Assembly: GCA_902465495.1 (NCBI GenBank)
Contig: CABQND010000028.1
Location: forward strand, 1 to 26,283
DNA length: 26,283 nt
Direction: 5' to 3'
From: an uncultured Eubacteriales bacterium
GTDB lineage: Bacteria; Bacillota; Clostridia; Christensenellales; Borkfalkiaceae
Below, piece after piece: positions 8,543-16,712 of the stretch (its first letter is position 1; the number at the start of each line of letters is the position of its first letter). The notes below the pieces were generated by a model. It searched no databases and was not told where the DNA came from. It saw only the letters and a program-made list of their open reading frames with translations. The translations under genes were made by a program, and so were the position numbers.

Positions 8543-11500
8543 ATGAAGAGGATCATCGTCATTGTTGTGCTGTCGCTGATCGCATTGCTGAGTTTCGGCT
8601 GTGCGGCGAAGACCAACAATTTCGAACAGAACGAAAAGAGCGGCGCTATCGGCGCATTCACGCAGACGTCGCCTGCCGACGGTGCGCTGGTGGAAACGGC
8701 GTCGCCCGCGTTCAGCTGGACGGCGGCGGAGAACGCGGAAACGTACATATTGGAAATTTTTGAGGACGAAGAATGCACCGATTCGGTGTACCGCAAAGCG
8801 AACATTGCGGAAAACTCGTTCACGCCGTCCGCATCGCTGGCGCTTCGCACCGAATATTTCTGGAAAGTTACGGCGGCCAATGCGGATACGCAGAAAGAGG
8901 CGGACAATGCGGGGCTTTCTTTCAGCTGTCAGCTTTCGGCGGAGGACGCGCAGGTGGATATCGACCTCGGCTCGCCGCAGGATTATACGGTCAACGAAAC
9001 GGGGATGCCCGTAACGGTATCGCTGGATACCGAAAATACTCTGGGTACGGGCACAAAGACGCTCAAACTCAGCTATGAAGAAAACAGCATCGGCTGGGGC
9101 ATAGTGAGCCGTACGGTCGGTTACTCGATGAACGCGGGGGATGCAATCAAATTTACCTTCTTATATACCGGCGGTTCGGCTTCGTTCGGAATACGGTTTT
9201 TGGAGATGGACAGCGACCTTTGGACGTGCGATGTCACGGCGACCGAGGGCGCAGGTGTCGTGCATACGGCGGTCGTTCCGTACAGCGCGTTTGCTTTGCG
9301 CGAGGATGAATCGTTCGGCGATCATGAGATTCAGTTCGATCTTGTGACTCGCATCGATTTCATGATCGAGCAGTGCTACGACGGCGGAAGTTTTTACATT
9401 GCGGATGTATCCAGCGTCAATTACTCCGACTATGCGGAAAAGCCCGTTTCGACGGTCGATCTGGGAGAAACGAGCAATTACAGCGTCAATATCGGCGGAG
9501 ATACTCCGGAATTTGAAGTGGTCGAAAACTGGATGGACAGCGGCGAAAAGGCGCTGACCGTTAATTATGGCAAGGATGCTTCGGCGGGTTGGAGCGTTCT
9601 GACCAAGCAAGTCGGAGCGCAGATCGTTTCGGGCACGGACGCGGTGCGTTTCCAATTCATTTTCACGGGCGCAGCGGCGGAATTTATGCTCCGCTTCCAG
9701 GAAGGAGACCGCGATCTTTGGATGGCAAGCCTGTCCGCACAGAACAACGGCATTTTGCAGACGGTCATGATCCCGTATGAAGATTTTATTTTGCGTGCCG
9801 ATGAGTCGTTTGGCGACGGGACGGTGCAAATGGACCGCCTGCTCCGCATTGATTTCACGATCAGCAACGCCTATGCCGAAGGAACGTGCGCGTTCAGCAA
9901 CATTCAGTTTGTGAAGATGTCCGACTACGAGGTCGAAGAGGCAGAAATGTGGTTCGACGGCGTTTTCGGAAGCAATATGGTCTTACAGCGCGACGAACCG
10001 GTCACGATCACGGGCGGAGGCGTTGCGAACGAAACGTATACGCTCCAATTTGACGGAAAGGATTATTCTGTCACGGCGGACGAGAACGGAAGATGGGAAG
10101 CGACGCTCCCGCAAAAGAGTGCGGGCGGAAACTATACGATCACACTCAGTGACGAAAATGACGTGACCGTTTCAATCGAAAACGTGACATTCGGCGATGT
10201 ATATTTGTTCTCGGGCCAGTCAAACATGGCGTTCAAGCTCATGCAGGCGACCGATCCGAAAGGAGATTATGATAACGAAAATTTGCGTCTGTTCTTCCAG
10301 GCGGACAATCCGCAGGATACACCGCAGACATCGCCGCTGAACGCATACTGGAGCGTTTCCAACGAATCGACGGCGCTTGCGACTTCGGCGATCGCGTGGT
10401 TTGCGTCCGATATCATCCAGCGCGCGGAGAGCGTGCCGGTCGGCGTACTGGTTTCGGCGGTGGGCGGCACGTCCATTCAGCAGTGGATGAGCGAAGATGT
10501 TGTCATCGGCGACAGAGAAGACAGGTGCAAGCTGTATAACGGCATGATCGCGCCCCTGCTTCCCATGAACATCAAGGGTATCGTATGGTATCAGGCTTCG
10601 GCGGATATTGCGGCGTATGAAATGTACGGTTCGCAGTTGGAAGCGTTCTTTGACGATCTGCGCGATAAATTCGAATCTCCCGATCTGCCCGTATATCTCG
10701 TGCAGTTGCAGGCATTTATCACCGATCTGAACTGGGCGTACATGCGCGAAGTGCAAGAAGATTTCTGCAAGAGCGCAGAAAATGTGCATCTTATCGTGAG
10801 TATGGATGACGGCGAAGCAAACGACATTCACCCGACGCGCAAATATTATATTGCAGAGCGCGTTGCAAATCTGATCCGTCAGTATACGTACGGCAGTGTT
10901 TCGGATGCGGATATGCCCATGTATTCTTCGTACGAAGTGGTAGGAAGCGAAATGCAGATCACATTCGAGAACGGCGCAGGGCTGAAACTGGAAGGCACGG
11001 GCGGCTTTGATATTGCGGGCGCGGACCGCATCTTCTATACGGCGAATGCGGAGATCCGCGACGGGAAGCTCATTCTTTCCTCCCCGTACGTTTCCGTGCC
11101 GATGTATGCGAGCTATGAATTTACGGCGATGCCGAATACCACGCTGTACAACGGCGCAGGGCTTCCGGTCGGTTCGTTCCGTACCTTTGATTCGACAGAT
11201 GATCTGTCGGTGTTCTGGAGGGAAAATCTGATCGACGCGCAGTATCACGACGCAAACAACCGCGAGTGGGAAGTTTCGATCGACCGTGAAAATCCGCTCG
11301 GTGCGGGCGATGCGCTTTGCATTGCGTACAACAACGAAAAGGGCGACGGCTGGGGCATTGTTCGCTACCATTACGGCTCCATTTTGGGCTTCGGCGATAC
11401 GATTGCGTTTGCGATGCGCAATACAAAGCCCAATGTCACGGTCAACCTCCGCATCTGGGAATTGGACGGCGACTGCTGGCAGACAGCTGCGGATGTTCTT

Positions 11501-13168
11501 GCGGACGGGGACGGAAACGTCTATCTCGTATTCAACGATACCAACTTTACTCGCACTGCAGAGAGTTGGGGCGACGGAAAAATCGAATACGGCAGCATTA
11601 TCAGCTATATCGACGTCGTTATCGGGAACTGCTTCGAGGCAGGCGAATTGTACATTTCCGGCATGCGCACCATCGATGAATCGGAGATCCCCGTGCAAGA
11701 TCCGAATTTGGTTGCATCCTTCGACAAGGCTTATTACGACGGTTTGTACTCCACGCAGACCAGCGAGGAAGGAGGCCTTCTCACGCTTTCGCACAGCACG
11801 GACAGCGCTATCGGCGCACCCGCACTCAAAATGGAACTCGATAAAGTTCAGTGGGGAAACGTGTTCATTCCTTATCGTACGGATGCGTATGCGGGCAACG
11901 CGCTGTCATTCGATATGCTGTACGAAGGCGGCGCGGCGGAAAAGGTTTCGTTTGTGTTCCAGTTTGACGGGTATCGCAAATACACGCAAACGCTGACTTT
12001 GTCGGCAGGCGTCAATCATATCACGATCTGGTTAGAAGACTTTGAAAAGCGCGAGGCGGGCGATGTGGATTTTTCCGCGAATAACCCTTCGCAGCTGACG
12101 CAGGTCGGTTTCATTTTCGAAGGAATGTACAGTACGGCGACGGCGTATGCGGGCGAGATCCGCTTTGTCACCGAAGAAAAGCCCGCGCCTGTCGATAAGG
12201 AGCTGATCGCAAAATTTGACGGGGAATACGATGCGTCGTTGTATAAGCCGCAATGCGGCGAGGAAGGGACGCTCACGCTTTCGCACAGTACGGACAGCGA
12301 AATCGGCGCGCCTGCATTGAAGATAGAGATGCAGGGGAAAGTCGGCTACGCGAATGCGTTCATCAATTACACGCCGAGCGAATATGCGGGCAACGCATTG
12401 ACGTTTGACATGATATACACGGGCGGCGGGGAAGCGAAAGTCTCGTTCGTGTTCCAGTTTGACGGGTATCGTAAATACACGCAGACGCTGACTTTGTCGG
12501 CAGGCGTTAATCATATCACGATCTGGCTGGAAGACTTGGAAAAGCGTGATGCGGGCGATGTGGATTTTTCCGCGAATAACCCTTCGCAGCTGACGCAAGT
12601 CGGGCTGATGTTTGAAAATTTGTACAGTGCGGCGACGGCATATGTGGGCGAGATCCGTTTTGCGAATGTAGAAAAGCCTGTAGAGACGGTTCCCGTGATC
12701 GACGATTTTGAAAATTATGACGCATCGAGCTGGACGGGCACGCACACCGAAAACAACGAACATCCGCAAATGACGCTCACGAGTGCGGAAGATGAAAAGA
12801 GCGGCGGCGAGCACGGAATGCAGCTGCGCTACGTCAACGCGGGTTACGACACTACGTATATGAAGACGCTTTCGGAGCCGTTGACAGGTACGGAGCTTTC
12901 TCTGTGGCTCAAAGGACAGCCGAGTTCGACGGTGTTCCTGTACATTGTTTCGGACGGCACCACGTACAAAAAGACTTTGTCCTCGGCGGACGGAACGGCG
13001 GTCACGGCGGAAGGAAGCGTGCACACGTATGCTCTTACAAGTTTTTATGCGGACGGGGGTGTTCAGTGGAGCGGAGGCGAAATCGAAGGGTTCGGTATCA
13101 TGATTCAGGATTGGACGCAGCCTTTCGGATACGCGATGCTGTATGTGGATGACATCGTTCTTTCTTGA
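8543..13168 (+). CDS. Giant multidomain lipoprotein: sialate-O-acetylesterase-like (SGNH) domain among repeated beta-sandwich modules
   Basis: The protein has 1541 residues. The lipoprotein signal ends in LSFGC (Cys20), and GAGGGGG lies 8 bases before the ATG. Order: a fibronectin-III-like domain (about 37-130); two related sandwich modules (about 138-290 and 305-465) sharing W-G/S-V, F-F-TG and DESFGD-Q-R-IDF patterns; an esterase domain (about 470-880); a third copy of the same module (about 890-1050); two near-identical modules of another type (1055-1214 and 1220-1379); and a final CBM-like domain (about 1385-1541). Esterase features are FSGQSNM with nucleophile Ser560, and NDIHP with Asp761 and His763. 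The usual W-Y-Q-G-E block reads WYQAS (682-686). It probably removes acetyl groups from a surface glycan held by the flanking modules. Glycan binding is inferred, as is activity despite the altered block. Confidence 0.85.
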   Translation: MKRIIVIVVLSLIALLSFGCAAKTNNFEQNEKSGAIGAFTQTSPADGALVETASPAFSWTAAENAETYILEIFEDEECTDSVYRKANIAENSFTPSASLALRTEYFWKVTAANADTQKEADNAGLSFSCQLSAEDAQVDIDLGSPQDYTVNETGMPVTVSLDTENTLGTGTKTLKLSYEENSIGWGIVSRTVGYSMNAGDAIKFTFLYTGGSASFGIRFLEMDSDLWTCDVTATEGAGVVHTAVVPYSAFALREDESFGDHEIQFDLVTRIDFMIEQCYDGGSFYIADVSSVNYSDYAEKPVSTVDLGETSNYSVNIGGDTPEFEVVENWMDSGEKALTVNYGKDASAGWSVLTKQVGAQIVSGTDAVRFQFIFTGAAAEFMLRFQEGDRDLWMASLSAQNNGILQTVMIPYEDFILRADESFGDGTVQMDRLLRIDFTISNAYAEGTCAFSNIQFVKMSDYEVEEAEMWFDGVFGSNMVLQRDEPVTITGGGVANETYTLQFDGKDYSVTADENGRWEATLPQKSAGGNYTITLSDENDVTVSIENVTFGDVYLFSGQSNMAFKLMQATDPKGDYDNENLRLFFQADNPQDTPQTSPLNAYWSVSNESTALATSAIAWFASDIIQRAESVPVGVLVSAVGGTSIQQWMSEDVVIGDREDRCKLYNGMIAPLLPMNIKGIVWYQASADIAAYEMYGSQLEAFFDDLRDKFESPDLPVYLVQLQAFITDLNWAYMREVQEDFCKSAENVHLIVSMDDGEANDIHPTRKYYIAERVANLIRQYTYGSVSDADMPMYSSYEVVGSEMQITFENGAGLKLEGTGGFDIAGADRIFYTANAEIRDGKLILSSPYVSVPMYASYEFTAMPNTTLYNGAGLPVGSFRTFDSTDDLSVFWRENLIDAQYHDANNREWEVSIDRENPLGAGDALCIAYNNEKGDGWGIVRYHYGSILGFGDTIAFAMRNTKPNVTVNLRIWELDGDCWQTAADVLADGDGNVYLVFNDTNFTRTAESWGDGKIEYGSIISYIDVVIGNCFEAGELYISGMRTIDESEIPVQDPNLVASFDKAYYDGLYSTQTSEEGGLLTLSHSTDSAIGAPALKMELDKVQWGNVFIPYRTDAYAGNALSFDMLYEGGAAEKVSFVFQFDGYRKYTQTLTLSAGVNHITIWLEDFEKREAGDVDFSANNPSQLTQVGFIFEGMYSTATAYAGEIRFVTEEKPAPVDKELIAKFDGEYDASLYKPQCGEEGTLTLSHSTDSEIGAPALKIEMQGKVGYANAFINYTPSEYAGNALTFDMIYTGGGEAKVSFVFQFDGYRKYTQTLTLSAGVNHITIWLEDLEKRDAGDVDFSANNPSQLTQVGLMFENLYSAATAYVGEIRFANVEKPVETVPVIDDFENYDASSWTGTHTENNEHPQMTLTSAEDEKSGGEHGMQLRYVNAGYDTTYMKTLSEPLTGTELSLWLKGQPSSTVFLYIVSDGTTYKKTLSSADGTAVTAEGSVHTYALTSFYADGGVQWSGGEIEGFGIMIQDWTQPFGYAMLYVDDIVLS
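11705..12184 (+). repeat. Tandem protein-module repeat, copy 1
   Basis: A 480-base unit encodes residues 1055-1214. It matches copy 2 (12200-12679) at a fixed offset of 495 bases, with a 15-base linker between them. The run at 12056-12102 (47 bases) is identical to 12551-12597, including third codon positions. The unit begins NLVASFD and ends near EEKP. It looks like a small carbohydrate-binding-type beta sandwich. Confidence 0.9.
12200..12679 (+). repeat. Tandem protein-module repeat, copy 2
   Basis: This second copy (residues 1220-1379) begins ELIAKFD and ends near VEKP. The second half (from about 12440) is far more alike between copies at the DNA level than the first half. This suggests recent duplication plus partial homogenisation, or selection for variation in the first half. 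Confidence 0.9.
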
Positions 13169-13201
13169 AAGAAGCAGTGCGGCTTTGAAATGATCTGATA
13201 A

Positions 13202-13247
13202 AAGCGGCGTTTTTCCGCAAAAAACGGGAAAACGCCGCTTAGTTTTT
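13202..13247 (+). terminator. Intrinsic terminator of the carbohydrate operon
   Basis: A perfect 12-bp stem (AAGCGGCGTTTT with AAAACGCCGCTT) encloses a 15-base loop and is followed by AGTTTTT, about 34 bases after the esterase stop. It separates the operon from the glycine riboswitch promoter. Confidence 0.92.
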
Positions 13248-13278
13248 ATGCGTATTTGCGCAGAAATGCAAGTATCGG

Positions 13279-13307
13279 TTGACAAAAACTTCCTATGTGT
13301 TTATAAT
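13279..13307 (+). promoter_or_regulatory. Sigma-A promoter of the glycine riboswitch-transporter unit
   Basis: TTGACA (13279-13284), a 17-base spacer and TATAAT (13302-13307) match the consensus completely. Transcription should begin near 13314, just before the riboswitch leader. Confidence 0.9.
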
Positions 13308-13325
13308 AATTCAGACAGAACAATT

Positions 13326-13464
13326 GCGGATCAAGTCCGCAGGATAAAAAAACTCCGGAGAGGCCAAAAAACGGCGCCGAAGGTGTATGCCGCAAGGGCG
13401 GCTATCTCTCAGGCAAAAGGACGGAGCGGATCATCCGCGCCGCTTTCGGGCGGCTTTCTTTTTT
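13326..13464 (+). promoter_or_regulatory. Glycine riboswitch (single aptamer) with expression platform
   Basis: The aptamer spans about 13353-13426. P1 pairs CTCCG (13353-13357) with CGGAG (13422-13426). The hallmarks are GGAGAGG, GCGCCGAAGG and CTCTCAGGCAAAAGGAC. Only one full aptamer is visible. A small hairpin (GCGGA-TCAAG-TCCGC, 13326-13340) precedes it and could be the leader helix or ghost aptamer of a singlet glycine riboswitch. A related hairpin (13426-13438) and a terminator follow. Glycine riboswitches are often ON switches for glycine cleavage or export/uptake genes, and the next gene is an AGCS amino-acid/sodium symporter, a common target. Switch direction is not provable from sequence alone. 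Confidence 0.93.
13439..13464 (+). terminator. Riboswitch-controlled intrinsic terminator
   Basis: GCCGC (13439-13443) pairs with GCGGC (13450-13454) and is followed by TTTCTTTTTT. It ends 13 bases before the symporter ATG, so it serves as the off-state of the glycine riboswitch. Confidence 0.75.
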
Positions 13465-13477
13465 GGCAAAAGAAAAA

Positions 13478-14989
13478 ATGCAGGCATTTGAAAGGATTAT
13501 CAACAGCATCGATGATTTTGTGTGGGGAATCCCGCTCATCGTGCTCATTCTCGGCGCGGGCATTTATTTAACGATACGGCTGATTTTTCTGCCCATTCGC
13601 AAGTTGCCGCGCGCGTTTCGGTACATGTTTAAAAAGGAAGAGGGCGAAGGCGAAGTTTCCAGCTTCGGAGCTCTTTGTACGGCGCTTTCGGCTACTATCG
13701 GAACGGGCAATATAGTTGGTGTTGCGACCGCACTTGTAGCGGGCGGGCCGGGCGCTCTTCTTTGGATGTGGCTTGCCGCCTTTTTCGGGATGGCGACGAA
13801 ATATGCAGAGGGGCTTCTGGCGGTCAAATACCGCAAGGTGTATGCAGACGGGCATACGCTTGGCGGACCGTTTTATTACATTGAAAACGGGTTGGGAAGG
13901 CGCTGGAAATTCTTGGCGATCATATTTGCGGTGCTCGGAATGTGTGTGGGGCTTTTCGGGATCGGCACTTTTTCGCAGGTGAACAGCATCACTTCGGCGG
14001 TCGGCAATATTTTTTCGGATGCACCTACATTTCGTATTTTTGGTACGGAGTACAGCGTTGCAGTTGCTGTTGCGGGCGGGCTTTTAACCGTTGCAGTTGC
14101 GCTTGTTTTGCTCGGCGGAGTCAAGCGGATTGCGAAAGTTTCGGAAGCGGTCGTTCCGTTTATGGTCATTTTATATGTATTGATTTGCCTGATCATTCTT
14201 GCTTGCAATATTACGGCGATCCCTGCGGCAATCAGTCAAATCGTTGTGGGGGCGTTCAATCCTCGCGCTGTTGCGGGCGGTATTGCCGGCAGTATGCTTG
14301 TCGCTATGCAAAAGGGCATTGCACGCGGCATTTTTTCCAACGAAGCAGGGCTTGGCTCTGCGCCGATTGCGGCTGCGGCGGCAAAGACAAAAGAACCCGT
14401 GCGTCAGGGACTTGTTTCCATGACGGGAACTTTCCTTGATACCATCGTTGTATGTACAATGACAGGGCTTGCAATCGTCATCACAGGAGCTTGGAATGTC
14501 GGACTGGACGGCGTTGACGTGACGATCCGCTCTTTCAGCGAAGGGCTTCCCGGTGCTTTGGGTACGGCGGGACCTGTAATTTTGATGGTTTGTCTTATAT
14601 TCTTTGCGTTTACAACGATACTCGGTTGGAATTTTTACGGCGAGCGTTGTTTGGAATATATTGCGGGAAGGAAACGTTTTGCAATATACGCTTATAGGAT
14701 TTTGTATATTTTGGCGGTATTTATCGGGCCGTATATGACTGTTGCGGCGGTATGGACGATCGCAGATATTTTCAACGGTTTAATGGCGATTCCGAATCTT
14801 ATTGCGCTTCTCTTACTTTCGGGCGTGGTTGTGCGCGAAACAAAGAGTTATTTCAAACGATACCCGACGATGAAGAGCGCGGAGGAAGCGGTGGCATTGG
14901 AGATCGGCGATGAAGAAATGGCGAGGGAAACTCCTGCATCGTTAAAAGAGCCTGAAAATAGCGCGAAAGACGGAAAGAAGCGACTATAA
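13478..14989 (+). CDS. Sodium:alanine/glycine symporter, AGCS family
   Basis: From the ATG at 13478 the protein has 503 residues and begins MQAFERIINSIDDFVWGIPL, the usual AGCS opening. A TTG at 13463 falls in the U-tract of the riboswitch terminator and is less likely. The ribosome site is weak (only A-rich sequence with GG near 13465). About 10-11 membrane segments are visible. Family motifs include GTGNIVGVATALVAGGPGALLWMW (first third) and the FSNEAGLGSAPIAAAAAKTKEPVRQG loop. It should import alanine or glycine with sodium. The glycine riboswitch in front supports glycine as substrate or signal. The last 40 residues are a charged cytoplasmic tail. Confidence 0.94.
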   Translation: MQAFERIINSIDDFVWGIPLIVLILGAGIYLTIRLIFLPIRKLPRAFRYMFKKEEGEGEVSSFGALCTALSATIGTGNIVGVATALVAGGPGALLWMWLAAFFGMATKYAEGLLAVKYRKVYADGHTLGGPFYYIENGLGRRWKFLAIIFAVLGMCVGLFGIGTFSQVNSITSAVGNIFSDAPTFRIFGTEYSVAVAVAGGLLTVAVALVLLGGVKRIAKVSEAVVPFMVILYVLICLIILACNITAIPAAISQIVVGAFNPRAVAGGIAGSMLVAMQKGIARGIFSNEAGLGSAPIAAAAAKTKEPVRQGLVSMTGTFLDTIVVCTMTGLAIVITGAWNVGLDGVDVTIRSFSEGLPGALGTAGPVILMVCLIFFAFTTILGWNFYGERCLEYIAGRKRFAIYAYRILYILAVFIGPYMTVAAVWTIADIFNGLMAIPNLIALLLLSGVVVRETKSYFKRYPTMKSAEEAVALEIGDEEMARETPASLKEPENSAKDGKKRL

Positions 14990-15002
14990 AAGCAGAAAAT
15001 TG

Positions 15003-15019
15003 CGCAAAATATTTTTGCG
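15003..15019 (+). other. Intergenic hairpin between the two transporter genes
   Basis: CGCAAAA-TAT-TTTTGCG is a perfect 7-bp inverted repeat with a 3-base loop, followed by A-rich sequence rather than a U-run. It is more likely an RNA-processing or stability element than a terminator, so the NSS gene can still be read from the riboswitch promoter. Confidence 0.4.
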
Positions 15020-15046
15020 GAAAATAAAAATAATAAGGAAGAGTGT

Positions 15047-16513
15047 ATGAGAGAGAAAGATACTTCCCTGATCGGGGATTTTGCGGAAGAGTCTCCCGCA
15101 GCAGACGAGATTTCGGCAGGGCAGGCGGAAGGGCATAAGAAACGTGGCTTTTCCAGCAAGATCGGCTTTGTGCTTGCAGCGGCGGGATCCGCGGTAGGCT
15201 TGGGAAATCTTTGGCGATTTCCTTATCTTGCAGCGAAATACGGCGGCGGCATATTTTTGCTTTGCTATATCGTGTTGGCGGTCACGGTCGGGTTTACGTT
15301 GCTTGTGTTAGAAATTGCCATCGGAAGACGGACGGGCAAGGGCGTTATCGGTGCTTTTGCCGAATTGAATAAAAAGTTCAAATGGTTCGGCTTTTTATGT
15401 TTGGTTGTTCCGATCATTATCGTGCCGTATTATTGCGTTATCGGCGGTTGGGTCACGAAATATATTTGGTCGTTTTTGGTTGGTTCGGAAGGTTTGCTCG
15501 TTTCGGGGGCTGACACAGCAACGTATTTCCTTTCGTTTATTGAAAATCCTTGGCAACCGCTGATCTTTTTCCTCATCTTTGCAGCGGCGACGATTGCTGT
15601 AGTTGTTTTCGGGGTGCAAAAAGGAATTGAACGTATCAGTAAGATCCTGATGCCTGCGCTTGCCGTTTTGGCGCTGTTTTTGATGATTTATGTCCTTTGT
15701 CAGCCGGGTGCTTTTGATGGCGTAAAATATTTATTTATTCCAGATTTCAGTAAATTTGGATATGAAACATTGCTTACGGCGCTGGGACAGCTGTTTTATT
15801 CGATGTCGCTTGCGATGTGCATCATGATCACATATGGTTCGTATATGAAAAAGGCTGCGAATATTCGTACGGCTGCTCGTCAGATTTCCATCTGCGATAC
15901 GTGCTTTGCAATTGTTGCGGCCATGATCATCATTCCTTCCATCTATGCGTTTTCTGCGGATCCGGAAGGGGCGCTTTCGTCGTCGGGGCCGTCCTTGATG
16001 TTCATTCAGCTTCCGTCTGTGTTCAATAATCTGCCTGGCGGGCGTTGGATCGGTATGATTTTCTTTATTCTTGTATTTTTTGCGGCGCTCACATCTTCCA
16101 TCTCGCTGGTGGAAGCGATCGTGGCAGTGCTTCGTGAAAACTGCAAATTAAAGAGATGGGTTGCTTGTGCGATTGTTTTTGGCGTTATTTTGGTGTTAGG
16201 TACTCTATCATCGCTGGGATTCGGCGTGTTGAGCGGAGTGAGCATTACAGCACCTTCCGGCACGACCTATTCGATTTTGGATATGTTTGATTATCTTTCG
16301 AACAGTATTCTGATGCCGATCGTCGCCATTTTGACATGCATCATAGCGGGGTATTTTATCGATCAGAAGATTCTGCCGGAAGAGATCGGAATTCTCAATC
16401 AGCGCGGAAGATTGCGGTATTTCCGCATCATGATCCGTTATGTCGCTCCTGTATGCATGGCGGCAATTCTGATAACGGGTATTGTGTTCAACTTGATTTT
16501 GCCGCCTCTGTAA
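15047..16513 (+). CDS. Sodium-dependent transporter, NSS (neurotransmitter:sodium symporter) family
   Basis: This 488-residue protein has a charged 35-residue N-terminus followed by the NSS signature of membrane helix 1, FVLAAAGSAVGLGNLWRFPY (about residues 43-62), whose unwound part holds the substrate and sodium. Further hydrophobic segments bring the total to about 11-12. FFAALTSSISLVEAIVA (about residues 345-361) is the conserved helix 8 region with the sodium-coordinating serines. AAGGAAG precedes the ATG. It lies 57 bases after the AGCS gene, without a terminator between them, so both are probably under the glycine riboswitch. Bacterial relatives import amino acids such as leucine, tyrosine or tryptophan; here glycine or alanine would fit the context. 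Confidence 0.93.
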   Translation: MREKDTSLIGDFAEESPAADEISAGQAEGHKKRGFSSKIGFVLAAAGSAVGLGNLWRFPYLAAKYGGGIFLLCYIVLAVTVGFTLLVLEIAIGRRTGKGVIGAFAELNKKFKWFGFLCLVVPIIIVPYYCVIGGWVTKYIWSFLVGSEGLLVSGADTATYFLSFIENPWQPLIFFLIFAAATIAVVVFGVQKGIERISKILMPALAVLALFLMIYVLCQPGAFDGVKYLFIPDFSKFGYETLLTALGQLFYSMSLAMCIMITYGSYMKKAANIRTAARQISICDTCFAIVAAMIIIPSIYAFSADPEGALSSSGPSLMFIQLPSVFNNLPGGRWIGMIFFILVFFAALTSSISLVEAIVAVLRENCKLKRWVACAIVFGVILVLGTLSSLGFGVLSGVSITAPSGTTYSILDMFDYLSNSILMPIVAILTCIIAGYFIDQKILPEEIGILNQRGRLRYFRIMIRYVAPVCMAAILITGIVFNLILPPL

Positions 16514-16531
16514 TTTTATTGTAATCGAATG

Positions 16532-16575
16532 AAAGCCTTACCGTTCACAAATATGTGTGCGGTAGGGCTTTTTTT
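16532..16575 (+). terminator. Intrinsic terminator after the NSS transporter
   Basis: An 11-bp stem (AAGCCTTACCG with CGGTAGGGCTT, one G-U pair) is followed by a run of seven T, ending the glycine-controlled unit 19 bases past the stop. Confidence 0.92.
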
Positions 16576-16615
16576 GTAGAAAGAAAACAGAACAATTTTT
16601 AATTTTGGTCGGCGT

Positions 16616-16646
16616 TGAATAAAATTTCAGAAAAATACCGAGACTA
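16616..16646 (+). promoter_or_regulatory. Candidate forespore-type (sigma-F/G-like) promoter of spoVAC
   Basis: TGAATA (16616-16621), an 18-base spacer and GAGACTA (16640-16646) resemble the sigma-G consensus TGAATA / CATACTA: full match in the -35 and five of seven in the -10. The position is about 100 bases before the spoVAC start. No good sigma-A promoter is seen between the upstream terminator and the gene. Tentative, because such short motifs arise by chance. Confidence 0.4.
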
Positions 16647-16712
16647 AGAACATGAGAAAGAGGATCGCGGCAGTGGACGAAACACGTACGCGCGATGAGC
16701 GTGAAAGTTGTT

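Noticed and set aside
10220..11794. A 524-residue open frame on the minus strand
   Set aside because: It lies wholly inside the esterase gene, has low-complexity basic composition and no ribosome site. It arises from codon bias of the real gene.
11705..12679. A mobile element or CRISPR-like repeat
   Set aside because: The repeats are two in-frame protein modules without spacers, inverted ends or a transposase.
12032..13285. A 417-residue open frame on the minus strand
   Set aside because: It is opposite the repeat modules and crosses the operon terminator and promoter region, with no recognisable protein features. It is a shadow frame.
13353..13426. A tandem (two-aptamer) glycine riboswitch
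   Set aside because: Only one complete set of conserved motifs is present. The flanking short hairpins are not full aptamers.
13463..13477. TTG start extending the AGCS symporter by five residues
   Set aside because: The codon lies in the terminator U-tract with no ribosome site, and the ATG at 13478 gives the family-typical N-terminus.
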